Shown piece by piece: positions 1-9,176 of a stretch of 64,000 nt of DNA. The stretch spans positions 96,046 through 160,045 of the forward strand of contig NZ_LMMO01000005.1 in NCBI RefSeq assembly GCF_001422285.1, read 5' to 3'. The notes below the pieces were generated by a model. The model did not search any database. It worked only from the letters and a program-made list of their open reading frames with translations, and was not told the DNA's origin. Every line of letters begins with the position of its first letter. Position 1 is the stretch's first letter. Position numbers and translations under genes: made by a program. This DNA comes from Frigoribacterium sp. Leaf263. GTDB taxonomy: Bacteria; Actinomycetota; Actinomycetes; Actinomycetales; Microbacteriaceae.

Positions 1-444
1 CGAGACCGTCTCGCCCTGCAGCACCTCGAGCAGATCGCCCTGCACCGCGTCGAGCGTGATGCCGCCCGACGCCGCCTCGGGCACGAGGTCGGTGCGATAG
101 ACGTTCCGCCCGGTCACCCGCCCGACGCCGGCGGCCTGCTCCACGTCGTCCCGCCGCTCGAGCAGGGCGACGCCGTCGGCGGGGAGGGTCGCCGTCTCGC
201 CGGCGGCGTCCTCGCCCGGGACGGCCTGCAGGAGGTTCGTGCCGAGATCGTCGAGCACGCGGGCCAGGGCGGCCTGACTCGACGACGAGATGCCGACCAC
301 GGCGATCATGGCGGCGATGCCGATCGCGATGCCGAGGGCGGACAGCAGCACTCGGGTCGGACGGGTGCGGAGGCCGAAGACGCCCAGGCGCACGAGGTCC
401 GTGCTCGAGACGCCCCGCCGTCTCGCCTCGCGTCGCGCCCTCAT
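1..444 (-). CDS. MacB/FtsX-type ABC transporter permease, N-terminal part (cut by window edge)
   Basis: The frame runs from an ATG at 444 to the window edge, so only the first 148 codons are present. After a basic N-terminus there is one hydrophobic segment at about residues 30-50 (VLLSALGIAIGIAAMIAVVG). It is followed by a soluble stretch with the LGTNLLQAVPGE sequence usual at the start of the MacB periplasmic core domain. MacB-type permeases couple cytoplasmic ATP hydrolysis to export of peptides, lipoproteins or drugs. The start overlaps the stop of the ATPase gene as ATGA (441-444), so it is the last visible gene of the operon ATPase-adaptor-lipoprotein. The C-terminal three transmembrane helices lie outside the window. 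Confidence 0.8.
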   Translation of the reverse strand, partial: MRARREARRRGVSSTDLVRLGVFGLRTRPTRVLLSALGIAIGIAAMIAVVGISSSSQAALARVLDDLGTNLLQAVPGEDAAGETATLPADGVALLERRDDVEQAAGVGRVTGRNVYRTDLVPEAASGGITLDAVQGDLLEVLQGETVS

Positions 445-1196
445 CCGATCCCGCCCGACGAGTCGTCGACGATGACGCCGTCGCGCAGGCGCACCCGGCG
501 CGGCAGGCGGTCCGCGAGATCGAGGTCGTGCGTGATGACGACGACGGTGGTCCCCGAGGCGTTGAGCTCGCGGAGCAGCTCGACGACGTCCGCCCCCGAC
601 CGGCTGTCGAGCGCCCCCGTCGGCTCGTCGGCGAGCAGGAGCGTCGGTTCTCCGACCACCGCGCGGGCGATGGCCACCCGCTGGCGCTCGCCGCCCGAGA
701 GCTCGTGGGGGCGGTGGTCGAGGCGGTGCCCGAGCCCCACCCGGGTCAGCGCGCGCTGGGCGCGCTCCAGGCGCTCGGGTCGCCGGACGCCCGAGTAGAG
801 CAGCCCGTCGGCCACGTTCTCGGTGGCCGTCGCGCCGCTCGCGAGGTGGAAGTGCTGGAACACGAACCCGATGTGCTCGGACCGCAGCCGCGACAGGGCG
901 TCGTCGTCCGACGACCCGACCTCGTGCCCGGCGACGCGCACCGAGCCCGTGCTCGGGCGGTCGAGCGTCCCCATGAGGTTCAGCATCGTCGATTTGCCCG
1001 ATCCGCTCGGACCGACGACGGCCACGAGCTCGCCCGCGTGGACGGTCAGATCGACTCCGCCGAGAGCGACGACGTCGCCGTGGACCTTGGTGACGCCGCG
1101 CATCTCGAGCACGCCGCCCGAGGCCACCGCCGGGGTGGGGACCGAGGAGGCGCGGGTCGCCTCGTCGGCGCCCGTCCGCATCGTCGAGCCCCTCAC
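441..1196 (-). CDS. ABC transporter ATP-binding protein, MacB/LolD type
   Basis: A 251-residue nucleotide-binding subunit with every expected motif: Walker A GPSGSGKST, Q-loop region FVFQHFHL, signature LSGGERQR, Walker B LLLADEPTG and switch histidine in VITHD. The order and length fit the LolD/MacB/FtsE group that pairs with FtsX-like permeases. The GTG start at 1196 overlaps the adaptor stop as GTGA; an in-frame ATG at 1181 is an alternative. The N-terminal 25 residues are a non-conserved leader containing TRASSVP, encoded by a copy of the dispersed GAGGAGGCGCGGGTC motif (1144-1158, antisense). It should power the permease that starts at 444. Confidence 0.93.
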   Translation of the reverse strand: MRGSTMRTGADEATRASSVPTPAVASGGVLEMRGVTKVHGDVVALGGVDLTVHAGELVAVVGPSGSGKSTMLNLMGTLDRPSTGSVRVAGHEVGSSDDDALSRLRSEHIGFVFQHFHLASGATATENVADGLLYSGVRRPERLERAQRALTRVGLGHRLDHRPHELSGGERQRVAIARAVVGEPTLLLADEPTGALDSRSGADVVELLRELNASGTTVVVITHDLDLADRLPRRVRLRDGVIVDDSSGGIG

Positions 1197-2314
1197 GACG
1201 GCACCACGACGTCGTCGCCCGCCGCCAGGTCGCCGGTGGTCACCTCGACGCGCCCCTGCGCGACGAAGCCGATCTCGACGCCGACCGGCTCGACGCTCCC
1301 GTCGTCGCGCACCCGCTCGACGACGTAGCCCCCGCCCTGGGCGAGGAGGGCTGGGACGGGCACGGAGAGGACGTCCTCGCGGGTCTCCCCCTCGACGACG
1401 AGGTCGACGGATCGGCCGCCGGTCGTGCCGTCCGGCGGGGCGTCGCCGAGGCCCACGACGACGGGGACGCGCTCGTCCCCCGCCCCGGTGCCCGCTCCGG
1501 TCCCGTCGTCGGTCCCGTCGTCGCCGCCCGAGGCGCCGACCGACCGGACCGTCCCGGCGAGGGTCTCTCCGCCCGGGGTCAGCACGTCGACCGGCGTGCC
1601 GACGGCGAAGCGGGGCAGGTCGGCCTGGGCGACGGAGCCGGTGGCCACCGGGGTGGTCGACGTGTAGCGGTAGACGACCTCTCCGGCGGCGTCGCCCGTG
1701 CGGCCCACGACCTCGTCGACCCGGATGTCGCCCGGCACGAACGCGACGTCGTCGGCGTCCAGCACCCCGGTGCGGTCCAGGTCGCGGTCGGCCTGCCAGC
1801 GGCGCACGGCCTCGGCCGTCCGCCAGTCGAAGCGGTCGTCGTCGGCGACGTCGTAGCCGAGGGCTCGCAGCGAGTCCTTGAGCTGGTCGACGTCGGCTCC
1901 CGCGATCCCCGCCTGGAGGGATCGCCAGAGGGGGACCCTCCCGTGGAGCGCCCGGACGGGTCGCTCGTCGACGCTGTACAGGATGCCGTCGAGAGCGACG
2001 ACCTCGCCGTAGCCGGGCAGCCCCGTGACCGTCCCCTCGCCGGCCGACGCCAGCGGCGTCCGGGCGCCATACCCCAGCGTCCCGGGCACCTTCACGCTCT
2101 CGACCAGATCACCCTCGATCACGGGCGTCGTCACGGGCGGTGACGTCCCGGCCCCGGCGACGGCGTCCGACGAGTCGGGATCACCGGCGAGGACCGCGCA
2201 GCCGCTCACCACGAGACCGCACAGGCCCACGGCGACGAGGGCCGCGATCCGGTCCGCGCCGCGTCGAGCACCGGAGCGTCGCCGGTCGGGGGATCCCGTC
2301 GCCCGCTCCGTCAC
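1193..2314 (-). CDS. HlyD-like efflux adaptor lipoprotein with peptidoglycan-binding domain
   Basis: A 373-residue exported protein. The start is the GTG at 2314, overlapping the upstream stop (GTGA); a longer open frame continues upstream but crosses the lipoprotein gene and is not used. The N-terminus has a hydrophobic segment ending in the lipobox-like VSGC. Residues about 110-180 form a PG_binding_1 domain (LKDSLRALGYDV, AVRRWQADRDLDRTGVLD). Downstream come the beta-barrel and membrane-proximal repeats of a periplasmic adaptor (TPVDVLTPGGETLAGTV, VLSVPVPALLAQ). In Gram-positive bacteria such adaptors link MacB-type permeases to the cell wall. It lies between the lipoprotein and the ATPase in one operon. 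Confidence 0.82.
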   Translation of the reverse strand: MTERATGSPDRRRSGARRGADRIAALVAVGLCGLVVSGCAVLAGDPDSSDAVAGAGTSPPVTTPVIEGDLVESVKVPGTLGYGARTPLASAGEGTVTGLPGYGEVVALDGILYSVDERPVRALHGRVPLWRSLQAGIAGADVDQLKDSLRALGYDVADDDRFDWRTAEAVRRWQADRDLDRTGVLDADDVAFVPGDIRVDEVVGRTGDAAGEVVYRYTSTTPVATGSVAQADLPRFAVGTPVDVLTPGGETLAGTVRSVGASGGDDGTDDGTGAGTGAGDERVPVVVGLGDAPPDGTTGGRSVDLVVEGETREDVLSVPVPALLAQGGGYVVERVRDDGSVEPVGVEIGFVAQGRVEVTTGDLAAGDDVVVPS

Positions 2315-2877
2315 TCGCTCCGCCCCTGGCTGTTCGGCCCGACCTCGTCCGAGCAGGCGAAGAACGCCTCGGTTCGGGGGTCCCGGGCGCTCGGGTCGGT
2401 GCTGCCCGACGCGACCTCCCGGGGGAACGAGCCGTCGACCGGGTCGGGGAAGTCGTCGAAACCCTTCTCGCGGACGCACTCGGCGACGGCCAGGTTGGCC
2501 TCCTGCTGCTCGGCCAGGTCGGCCGCCGACGGCTGATCGACCCCGCCGCCCTGTTCGGCGGGGAGCTGCTCGCGACAGGCCGAGAGCGCGTCGGAGTAGG
2601 CCTCGACGTCGACGCCCGCCGGGGGCGCGACGACCCCCTCCGTGGCCAGCAGGGCGTCGTCGACGTCGTACCCGGCGTCGCGGAGGCATCCGCCGAGCAG
2701 GGCCGCCGTGCTGCCCGACGCGGACGTCGGCGTGCTCGGGCCCGGGGTCGGCGAGGCGTCCGGCGCGCAGGCGGCGAGCGCCGGGACGAGCAGCGCGGCC
2801 GCGATCAGGAGTCGGGTCGCCGAGGAGGCGCGGTGCCGGGAGGCGCGTCGGCGCGGGGTGCTGAGGGGGAGGGTCAT
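2311..2877 (-). CDS. small secreted lipoprotein with paired-cysteine motifs, function unknown
   Basis: A 188-residue protein with a signal peptide ending LVPALAAC (lipobox) and a Ser/Pro/Thr-rich linker. It has four later cysteines in the patterns GGCLRDAGYDV, SACREQ, ECVREKGFDDFPDP and FACSDE. The C-R-x-x-G-x-DFPDP pattern is typical of uncharacterised actinobacterial lipoproteins found next to MacB systems; no biochemical function is known to me. The ATG at 2877 is chosen because AAAGGA lies just upstream; the frame is open further but reaches into the divergent regulator promoter. It is the first gene of the export operon, divergent from the two-component pair that probably controls it. 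Confidence 0.75.
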   Translation of the reverse strand: MTLPLSTPRRRASRHRASSATRLLIAAALLVPALAACAPDASPTPGPSTPTSASGSTAALLGGCLRDAGYDVDDALLATEGVVAPPAGVDVEAYSDALSACREQLPAEQGGGVDQPSAADLAEQQEANLAVAECVREKGFDDFPDPVDGSFPREVASGSTDPSARDPRTEAFFACSDEVGPNSQGRSE

Positions 2878-3022
2878 GGGGATCCTTTCGTCGGGGCCGT
2901 CGGTCGTCCGGTCCCCAGTCGAGCGGGGCGGCCGTTGCGTCGACGCGCAGCCGACGGACAGATCCGCGAAACATCGACTCGCTACGGTGGAATGCGACAT
3001 ACCGACGAGCGGGAGGCGGGAG

Positions 3023-3679
3023 ATGAGGGTCCTGGTGGTGGACGACGAGCGGGCGCTCGCGGATCTGATCGCGGCGGGCCTCACCCGGCAGGCGATGGCG
3101 GTCGACGTGGCCTACCGGGGTGACGACGCCGACGAGCTGCTGGCGGTGAACGACTACGACGTCGTCGTGCTCGACCGCGATCTGCCGGGGATGCACGGCG
3201 ACGCCGTGGTCCGCGCCCTGACGGCACGGGGGGATCCCACGCGCATCCTGCTGCTGACCGCCGCCGGCGACCTCGCCGATCGCGTGGGCGGTCTCGAGCT
3301 CGGCGCCGACGACTACCTCGCCAAGCCGTTCGAGTACTCCGAGCTGGTGGCCCGGGTGCGGGCGCTGGGTCGGCGCGCGGCGCCGGCCGTCCCGCCGGTG
3401 CTCCGCCACGGCGACCTCGCGCTCGACGCGAACCGGCACCTCGCCGTCCGCGCGGGGCTCGATCTCGGGCTCTCGACGAAGGAGCTCCTCGTGCTCGAGA
3501 CCCTGATGCGCGCCGACGGGCGTCTCGTCAGCGCGGAGGAGCTGCTCGAGAAGTGCTGGGACGCGAACGTCGACCCCTTCACGAACGCGGTCCGCGTGAC
3601 GGTCAGCAAGCTGCGGCGGAAGCTCGGCGACCCCGACCCGATCCGCACGGTGTCCGGGCGCGGGTACCAGCTGTGCTGA
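3023..3679 (+). CDS. OmpR-family response regulator
   Basis: A 218-residue response regulator. The receiver domain has the acidic pair D7/D8, phospho-acceptor D51 (VVVLDRDLPGM), T79 and K101 (AKPF). A winged-helix domain follows (STKELLVLETLMRADGRLVSAEELLEKCW, then VTVSKLRRKLGDPDPIRTVSGRGYQL). The ATG at 3023 follows a purine-rich GGGAGGCGGGAG; the longer open frame upstream has no start context. It overlaps the kinase gene and is divergent from the MacB-type operon, which suggests that this pair controls that operon, as in other Gram-positive antimicrobial-peptide export modules. That regulatory link is inference. Confidence 0.93.
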   Translation: MRVLVVDDERALADLIAAGLTRQAMAVDVAYRGDDADELLAVNDYDVVVLDRDLPGMHGDAVVRALTARGDPTRILLLTAAGDLADRVGGLELGADDYLAKPFEYSELVARVRALGRRAAPAVPPVLRHGDLALDANRHLAVRAGLDLGLSTKELLVLETLMRADGRLVSAEELLEKCWDANVDPFTNAVRVTVSKLRRKLGDPDPIRTVSGRGYQLC

Positions 3680-4878
3680 CCGGCCGGTCACGGCTCGATC
3701 CCCGTCGGTGGAGCATCGGCCTGCGCACCGCGGTCGTCTTCGGGGTCGCCTTCGCCCTCCTCTGCTCGCTCGTCGTGCTCGGCGTCGCGGTGGCCACCTC
3801 GCAGGGGGTCGCCCTGACGCTCGAGGCGCCCGGCGGCTCGGGGTCGGCAGCGGAGCGCACCCCGGGGTCGACGAGCGACGTCCCCGGTCAGGGCGGCGCG
3901 ATCGCGCCCGGGCCCGCCGGCGCGGTCGGGTCGGACGACTCGGTGCCCACCGTCGTCGCCCGGGTGCTGGCCCGCCAGCAGCTCATCTGGTCGAGCGTCG
4001 GCGTGGCGGCCGCGGCCGTCGCCGCCGGCGGCGTCGGCTGGGTCGTCAGCCGGCGGATGCTCCGCCCTCTCGACGACATCGTCGAGACGACGCAGGCGAT
4101 CACGGCCCGGACCCTCCACGAGCGGATCGCCCTCGACGGACCGCGCGACGAGCTCGCCCGGGTCGCCGACACCATCGACGACCTCCTCGACCGGCTCGAG
4201 CGCTCGTTCGAGGCCCAGCGGAGGTTCGTCGCCGACGCCTCGCACGAGCTGCGCACCCCGCTCGCCGTCCAGCGCGCGGCCATCCAGATCGGTCTCGACG
4301 ACCCGACTCCCGCCGGGCTGGCCGAGACCCGCGAGCAGCTGCTCGAGGCGAACCGGCGGACCGAGGCGCTCATCGACGGGCTGCTCACGCTCGCGACCGC
4401 CGACCGCGGTCTGGCCGGCGACGAGCGGGTGGTCGAGCTGGGCGAGCTGGTCCCCGAGATCGCGACGGGTCTGATCGACGAGGCCCGCGCCTCCTCGGTC
4501 GACGTCGTGATCCTGCGGGGCACCTTCCGGCGGGTCTCGGGTGATCCCGTCCTCATCGCCCACCTGGTGCGGAACCTCGTGTCGAACGCCGTCGAGTACA
4601 ACGAGCCGGGCGGGCACGTCCGCGTGCTCGGCACCGGCGAGGCGGTCGTCGTCGTCGAGAACACCGGCCCGGTCGTGACCGCCGAGCAGGCCGTCACCCT
4701 CACCCGGCCGTTCACACGCGTCGACCGTCACGGCGGCACCCGCGGCCGAGGAGGCGCGGGCGAGGTCGCGCACAGCGGCCTGGGTCTCGCCATCGTCGAC
4801 TCCATCGCACGCGCGCACGGGTGGCGGGTCATGATCGAGCCGCGACCGGGCGGGGGTCTCCGCGTGACCGTGGGGTGA
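3673..4878 (+). CDS. sensor histidine kinase
   Basis: A 401-residue membrane kinase. Two transmembrane helices (about residues 15-40 and 100-125) enclose a roughly 60-residue Gly/Ser/Pro-rich extracellular loop, then a HAMP linker. The HisKA motif ASHELRTPLA carries the phospho-acceptor H191. The ATPase domain has the N box (LVRNLVSNAVEYNEPGG), a degenerate G1 box (ENTGP instead of DxGxG) and a G2 box HSGLGLAIV. The GTG at 3673 overlaps the regulator stop (GTGCTGA), giving translational coupling. The small loop suggests sensing at or in the membrane. It is convergent with the M60 peptidase gene, with a 22-bp gap. Confidence 0.9.
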   Translation: MLTGRSRLDPRRWSIGLRTAVVFGVAFALLCSLVVLGVAVATSQGVALTLEAPGGSGSAAERTPGSTSDVPGQGGAIAPGPAGAVGSDDSVPTVVARVLARQQLIWSSVGVAAAAVAAGGVGWVVSRRMLRPLDDIVETTQAITARTLHERIALDGPRDELARVADTIDDLLDRLERSFEAQRRFVADASHELRTPLAVQRAAIQIGLDDPTPAGLAETREQLLEANRRTEALIDGLLTLATADRGLAGDERVVELGELVPEIATGLIDEARASSVDVVILRGTFRRVSGDPVLIAHLVRNLVSNAVEYNEPGGHVRVLGTGEAVVVVENTGPVVTAEQAVTLTRPFTRVDRHGGTRGRGGAGEVAHSGLGLAIVDSIARAHGWRVMIEPRPGGGLRVTVG

Positions 4879-4900
4879 CGAGCGGGGCGTCGCCCCGGAG

Positions 4901-7900
4901 TCATCCCCGGGAGGTGATCGCCCGCCCGTCCGCCTCGCCGTCGAAGACCCAGCGGAGGTCGGCGTCGCCGAGCACGGTGCTCGCGGGCACGGCCACGGGG
5001 GCGTGCCACCGCACCCGCCAGGCGGGTCCGAGGCCGAGGGCTCCGTCCGACCGGAGCTGCACGGCGGCCGAACGACCCTCGCGCGAGAGTGTGACGGAGT
5101 CGACGATCAGCCCGGGGGCGGCGACCCAGCGACCACCGGGCGCCTGCACCTCGGTGATGAGCGCCTCCTCGGGATCGTCGACGACCCGCGCGTCGAACAC
5201 GGTGCCGACCGGGGCGATGAGGTCGAACCGGCCGTCGAGCCGGTCGATCGAGGCGGTCGCCTCGACGACGAACGGCACGGGGGTCGTCGTGCCTCGCAGC
5301 ACGACGATCGGCTCGTCGGGGCTCACGGCCGTGAGTCCCCCCTCGCCCTCGACGCGGGTCGGAGTCCCGCCCCGGGCGTCGAAGTCGCCGGAGTCCGACG
5401 TGCCGGTGATGCGGTGGCGCAGCGACTGCGGCCCGGGGGCCGCGTCGTGCGGCGTGACGACGTCGAGCGACCAGCGCAGCACGCCGTGCCGGGGCGACGT
5501 CCAGTCGGCGGACCCGTCGTCCGACGGCGCCCACGTGTAGCGGTACGTCGTCCCGTCGGACGAGCGTTCGCCCGTGAGCCGCATCCCCCGGCCGTCGGGC
5601 AGATCGCCCGCCGTGTGCCGGCCTCGGATGACGTCCTGCCCGGCGGCGAACGTCGTGCCGGTCGGTGCCGTGACCGTCACCGTGCCGGTGGGGCGGGTCA
5701 GCGACCCGGCGGCGACGGAGACCGCGACGGGGACCTCCGTGGTCTCGCCGCGGGGGAGGGCGACCTCGGCCGACGGCAGAGGGGCGAGCGCACCGTGATC
5801 GGCGGCCGAGGTCGAGACCGGGATGCTCGTCGAGGCCAGGAGGTCGGCCCCGGTCGACGTGCGGAGGGTCGCACGGCCGTCGTCGAGGAGCGAGTCCGCG
5901 GCGGTGTCGTCGTCCACCGCGAAGGAGACGCGCAGATGGTCGCCGGCTCCCGGCCCGAAGGTCAGCGCGTCATCGCCGGCCGGGGCCGACACGGTGACCC
6001 GACCGCGGTCGTCGTCGTAGTCGGTCGCGACGTCGGCTCGTCGGTGGTCGTCGCTGGTGCGTCGGACCTCGACGTCGGCGATCGTCGTGCCGACGGGGGC
6101 CTCGACGGTCATCGTCCCCGTCTGCGTCGAGCGCACGTCCACCCGCGCCCAGTCGGTCGTCCCGCCCGGCAGGCCCCGGGCGACCGTCGACGCCATTCCG
6201 CGGCCGGGGACCGAGGCCACGGGCACGAGGCGATCACCGTCGACGCGGAGGGTCCGCACGGTGGCGGCGTCGGCGGGGCGGGCCACGCCGGCGTCCCACC
6301 ACGACAGTCTCGTCCGCGCCTCCCGGTGCCGGACGACCACGTACCAGCCGTCGTCGGCCCGGCTGCCGTCGAACGCCGCGGCGACCCGGTGCGCGTGATC
6401 CTGGCCCTCGAGCGAGAACGCGGACCGTTCGCGTCCGAGCTCGTCGTAGACGGTGACCCCGATGTACTCCTCCCCGGGGAAGTAGTCGTGGCTCGGGTAG
6501 CCCGACGAGGCGAAGAACCTCAGCTCGTGCGCGACCGGTTCGAGGGCCAGCCGCCCGATGTCCCGCGACGAGACGCCCGTGAACTGGAACATGCTGCCCG
6601 GGACGACCTCCACGGGCGTGCTGAAGGCCTCGCGGACGCCGTCGTCGGTGACGGCCGTGACCGTGACGGCGCCGGTGCCGGGTGAGCTCGCACGGAGGGT
6701 GTGGTCGATCACGCGGACCGTCCCCGTCTCCTCGGAGTCGGACAGGTCCGACATCGTCGGAGGGGTCGACAGTCGACGCTGGCCGACGGCGACCGTCTCG
6801 TCGACGCCCTCGATCGCCCCGGTCGGGTAGGCGTACGACCCGAGGTCGCGTTCGCGGATCATGTCGTCGCTGTGGCGGTTGCGCCAGATGGGCCGCTCGA
6901 GCGGGGGCAGCTGCGCCATGGCCGCCGCCGTGCGGCTCGACAGCGGGAAGCCCCACTCGCGGAAGAACCCGCGCAGATCGCGGTCGGCGACGCGAGCCGC
7001 GGTGAGCGCGAAGAGCTGCTTCTCGTCGTCGTCGGTCAGCCCGACGCTCTCGCCGCGTGCGGCCATGACGCGCATCTCCTGGTTCAGGCGGGGGTAGAAG
7101 TCGTCGCCGAAGCCGCGTCGCAGATGGTCGAACAGCATCTCGTTGGTGCCCGACGTGGCGTGGTCCCGGTCGGCGACCGGGGTCGCGAAGAACCGCTCGA
7201 GGCCCGCGAGATGACCGGGCGAGTCGACGGTGCTGGCCCAGCCCTGACGTGATTCGACGTGCAGCGGCGAGATGTTGACCGTGACCTCCATCATCCCCGA
7301 CCACAGGTAGTTCGGGGCCTGGTAGGTGTGCCCGATCTCGTGCCAGAAGCCCCAGAGCGTGCGCTCGTCGCGGACGAAGAGGTCTCGCGCCGAACCGGAG
7401 GCTCCGAAGGTGAGGCGGTCGTGGGTGGCGAAGGCGTAGTGGCCGCTCGCGGAGTCGGGGGATGCCAGGTGGATGCGGTGCGGGGCCTTGCGCGAGACCC
7501 CCGTCGCATCGTCTCGCAGGCCGTAGACGTCGTTCGTGATCTCGATGCTGCGGTCCCACATGGCGACCCGGGCGGGGACGTCGGCGGCGAGGATCTGCGC
7601 GCCGGTCCTCGAACGCTGGAACTCGCCGTGGACGCGCTCGCCGATCACCGTCACGAAGGGCGCGTCGGCCAGGCGGGCCATCTCGGCGCGCAACGCGTCG
7701 TTCGTCGTCTGCCCGAGCACGAACACGGGGACGGGCGTGCCGCCCGCCAGCTCGATGTCGGCCGAGCCGCCCGCCGCCGAGCTGCGCAGGTGCACCATGC
7801 CGTCGACGGGTGTCGTGACGGTGTTCTCCCCGGGCTGGAGGCGCGTGACGTGATGGTCCTTCGCCACGCCGCCGTTGTGCTCGGCGTGGGCGCCGAAGAG

Positions 7901-8347
7901 TCCGATCACGACCGAGGTCTGCGGGGCTCCCTCGGGCACCGTGATCGTCAGCTCCGTCGCCGCGCGGGCGTACCGACCCGTGGGCTGCAGACCGCTGTGA
8001 CGGAACTGCCTGTTCTCGCGGACCCTCTCGGCCTCGGCGTCGCCCATCCCGTGCACGAGGACGGTCGTCGTCGAGTCGTCCTCGCTCAGCCGGATCGACG
8101 TGGGGAGCGGCCCGCCCGGGGTGGCCGAGCCGGTCACCGCAGCGGTGAGCGGCTCGGCCGGTGGCGCTGGCGCTGCCGGTGCCGGGTCCGCGGCCCCTGC
8201 CGAGGCTGATGCCGAGGCCGGCGACGACGCGGGCACGGGTTCGGACGCGGAGGCCGAGAACCCCGCCGGGACGGCGAGGACCCCGATCAGGACGGCGGCG
8301 GACGCCGTCCTGACGACGGAGACCGGACGGATCGAGCGGGTGCGCAT
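4901..8347 (-). CDS. secreted M60-family (enhancin-like) metallopeptidase, long form
   Basis: A 1148-residue exported protein with a clear signal peptide (hydrophobic VVRTASAAVLIGVLAVPAG) and an Ala/Ser/Pro-rich linker. The gluzincin signature is HEIGH at 336-340, with E354 as probable third zinc ligand, in the M60-typical context WHEIGHTYQAP. The N-terminal region carries the usual M60 beta-sandwich. The C-terminal ~600 residues are repeated beta-rich domains with APxGTTF-like modules. No LPXTG anchor is present, so it is probably released. Family members cleave O-glycosylated mucin-like proteins; the substrate here is unknown. GAGGAG precedes the ATG at 8347. A paralogue lies at 9177-11699. 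The leader resembles that of the aminotransferase gene at 12937. Confidence 0.88.
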   Translation of the reverse strand: MRTRSIRPVSVVRTASAAVLIGVLAVPAGFSASASEPVPASSPASASASAGAADPAPAAPAPPAEPLTAAVTGSATPGGPLPTSIRLSEDDSTTTVLVHGMGDAEAERVRENRQFRHSGLQPTGRYARAATELTITVPEGAPQTSVVIGLFGAHAEHNGGVAKDHHVTRLQPGENTVTTPVDGMVHLRSSAAGGSADIELAGGTPVPVFVLGQTTNDALRAEMARLADAPFVTVIGERVHGEFQRSRTGAQILAADVPARVAMWDRSIEITNDVYGLRDDATGVSRKAPHRIHLASPDSASGHYAFATHDRLTFGASGSARDLFVRDERTLWGFWHEIGHTYQAPNYLWSGMMEVTVNISPLHVESRQGWASTVDSPGHLAGLERFFATPVADRDHATSGTNEMLFDHLRRGFGDDFYPRLNQEMRVMAARGESVGLTDDDEKQLFALTAARVADRDLRGFFREWGFPLSSRTAAAMAQLPPLERPIWRNRHSDDMIRERDLGSYAYPTGAIEGVDETVAVGQRRLSTPPTMSDLSDSEETGTVRVIDHTLRASSPGTGAVTVTAVTDDGVREAFSTPVEVVPGSMFQFTGVSSRDIGRLALEPVAHELRFFASSGYPSHDYFPGEEYIGVTVYDELGRERSAFSLEGQDHAHRVAAAFDGSRADDGWYVVVRHREARTRLSWWDAGVARPADAATVRTLRVDGDRLVPVASVPGRGMASTVARGLPGGTTDWARVDVRSTQTGTMTVEAPVGTTIADVEVRRTSDDHRRADVATDYDDDRGRVTVSAPAGDDALTFGPGAGDHLRVSFAVDDDTAADSLLDDGRATLRTSTGADLLASTSIPVSTSAADHGALAPLPSAEVALPRGETTEVPVAVSVAAGSLTRPTGTVTVTAPTGTTFAAGQDVIRGRHTAGDLPDGRGMRLTGERSSDGTTYRYTWAPSDDGSADWTSPRHGVLRWSLDVVTPHDAAPGPQSLRHRITGTSDSGDFDARGGTPTRVEGEGGLTAVSPDEPIVVLRGTTTPVPFVVEATASIDRLDGRFDLIAPVGTVFDARVVDDPEEALITEVQAPGGRWVAAPGLIVDSVTLSREGRSAAVQLRSDGALGLGPAWRVRWHAPVAVPASTVLGDADLRWVFDGEADGRAITSRG

Positions 8348-8462
8348 GAGACTCCTCAGATATGAAGTCTCATATATTACAGTATGACCGTGAGGATCCG
8401 TCACCCCGATGTCAGCGTGGTCCCCGTATCAGGACCGACCCGGTGTCAGTACGCCCCCGGCG
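8348..8462. promoter_or_regulatory. AT-rich promoter/leader of the long M60 peptidase gene
   Basis: The only markedly AT-rich stretch nearby (8359-8385) lies just before the start at 8347. Read on the minus strand it contains CTGTAATATATGAG, then the perfect inverted repeat ATATGA-GACT-TCATAT, then GGAGTCTCATG (Shine-Dalgarno and start). The same order and spacing (CTGTA, CATAT, GGAGTCTCATG, 35-36 nt in total) occurs before the aminotransferase gene at 12937. This could be a shared operator or simply similar promoters. Confidence 0.5.
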
Positions 8463-9065
8463 TCAGCTGCGGGCGAGCACCAGCTCGTTCAGGGGACGAC
8501 GGCTGCGCGGGGCGGTCTCGCGCTCGGCGAGGGCGTCGGCCAGCCTCTCGGGGCGGTCGACGACGCCGACGGCGGTCACCGTCAGGGGCTTCATGTTCTC
8601 GGGCAGGTCGAAGGCCGCGACCAGGGTCTCCCACTCGACACCGGCCATCTGGTGCGTGTGCAGTCCCTCGGCCTGCGCCTGCACCGAGAGGTGCGCCACG
8701 GCCTGTCCCAGGTCGTACTCCGCCGTCGGGCGGATGTCGCCCTCGATCGACGACGTCTCGGCGATCGCGACGATCAGGGCCGAGGCGTCGCCGGCCCACG
8801 CGGCGTTGAAGCCGACGAGCGCGCCGACGATGGCGTCGAAGTGATGCGAGCCGCGCGTCGCGACGATGAATCGGGCCGGCTGGCTGTTGTTGGCCGAGGG
8901 CGCCCACCGAGCGGCCTCGAGCAGGGCGTCGAGCTGCCGTGCGCTCACCGTGGCGGCGGGGTCGAACGAACGGGGGCTCCACCGCTCGGCCAGCGGGCTG
9001 ACGATCGGCACGCTCGTCTCGGCGGTGCGCGGGGCTGCAGGTGCGGTGTTCTCGGTGATCGACAT
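8463..9065 (-). CDS. nitroreductase-family protein
   Basis: A 200-residue FMN-dependent nitroreductase-like protein. It has the N-terminal FMN-binding pattern (RWSPRSFDPAATVSARQLDALLEAARWAPSANNSQPARF, quoted here only as its key parts RSF, AARWAPSANNSQPWRF-like) and the C-terminal AxxLGLxxxxM-type helix is replaced by AQAEGLHTHQMAGVEW. Such enzymes use NAD(P)H to reduce nitro compounds or quinones; the physiological substrate cannot be read. It sits between the two M60 peptidase genes on the same strand, with 115 bp to the first and 111 bp to the second, so it may have its own promoter. A connection with the peptidases is not evident. Confidence 0.83.
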   Translation of the reverse strand: MSITENTAPAAPRTAETSVPIVSPLAERWSPRSFDPAATVSARQLDALLEAARWAPSANNSQPARFIVATRGSHHFDAIVGALVGFNAAWAGDASALIVAIAETSSIEGDIRPTAEYDLGQAVAHLSVQAQAEGLHTHQMAGVEWETLVAAFDLPENMKPLTVTAVGVVDRPERLADALAERETAPRSRRPLNELVLARS

Positions 9066-9176
9066 GGTCTCGGCTTTCTGAGCGGATGGGCGGGACGGGG
9101 AGGCGCGTCATCGGGCCACAGACCCTCCAACGTCGCCGACCGCGCCCGCCATTCCCCGCAGGCCCACCGCGGCGCG

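Noticed and set aside
1193..3691. 832-codon open frame on the minus strand
   Set aside because: It is the adaptor frame extended through the lipoprotein and regulator genes; only the part from GTG 2314 has adaptor sequence.
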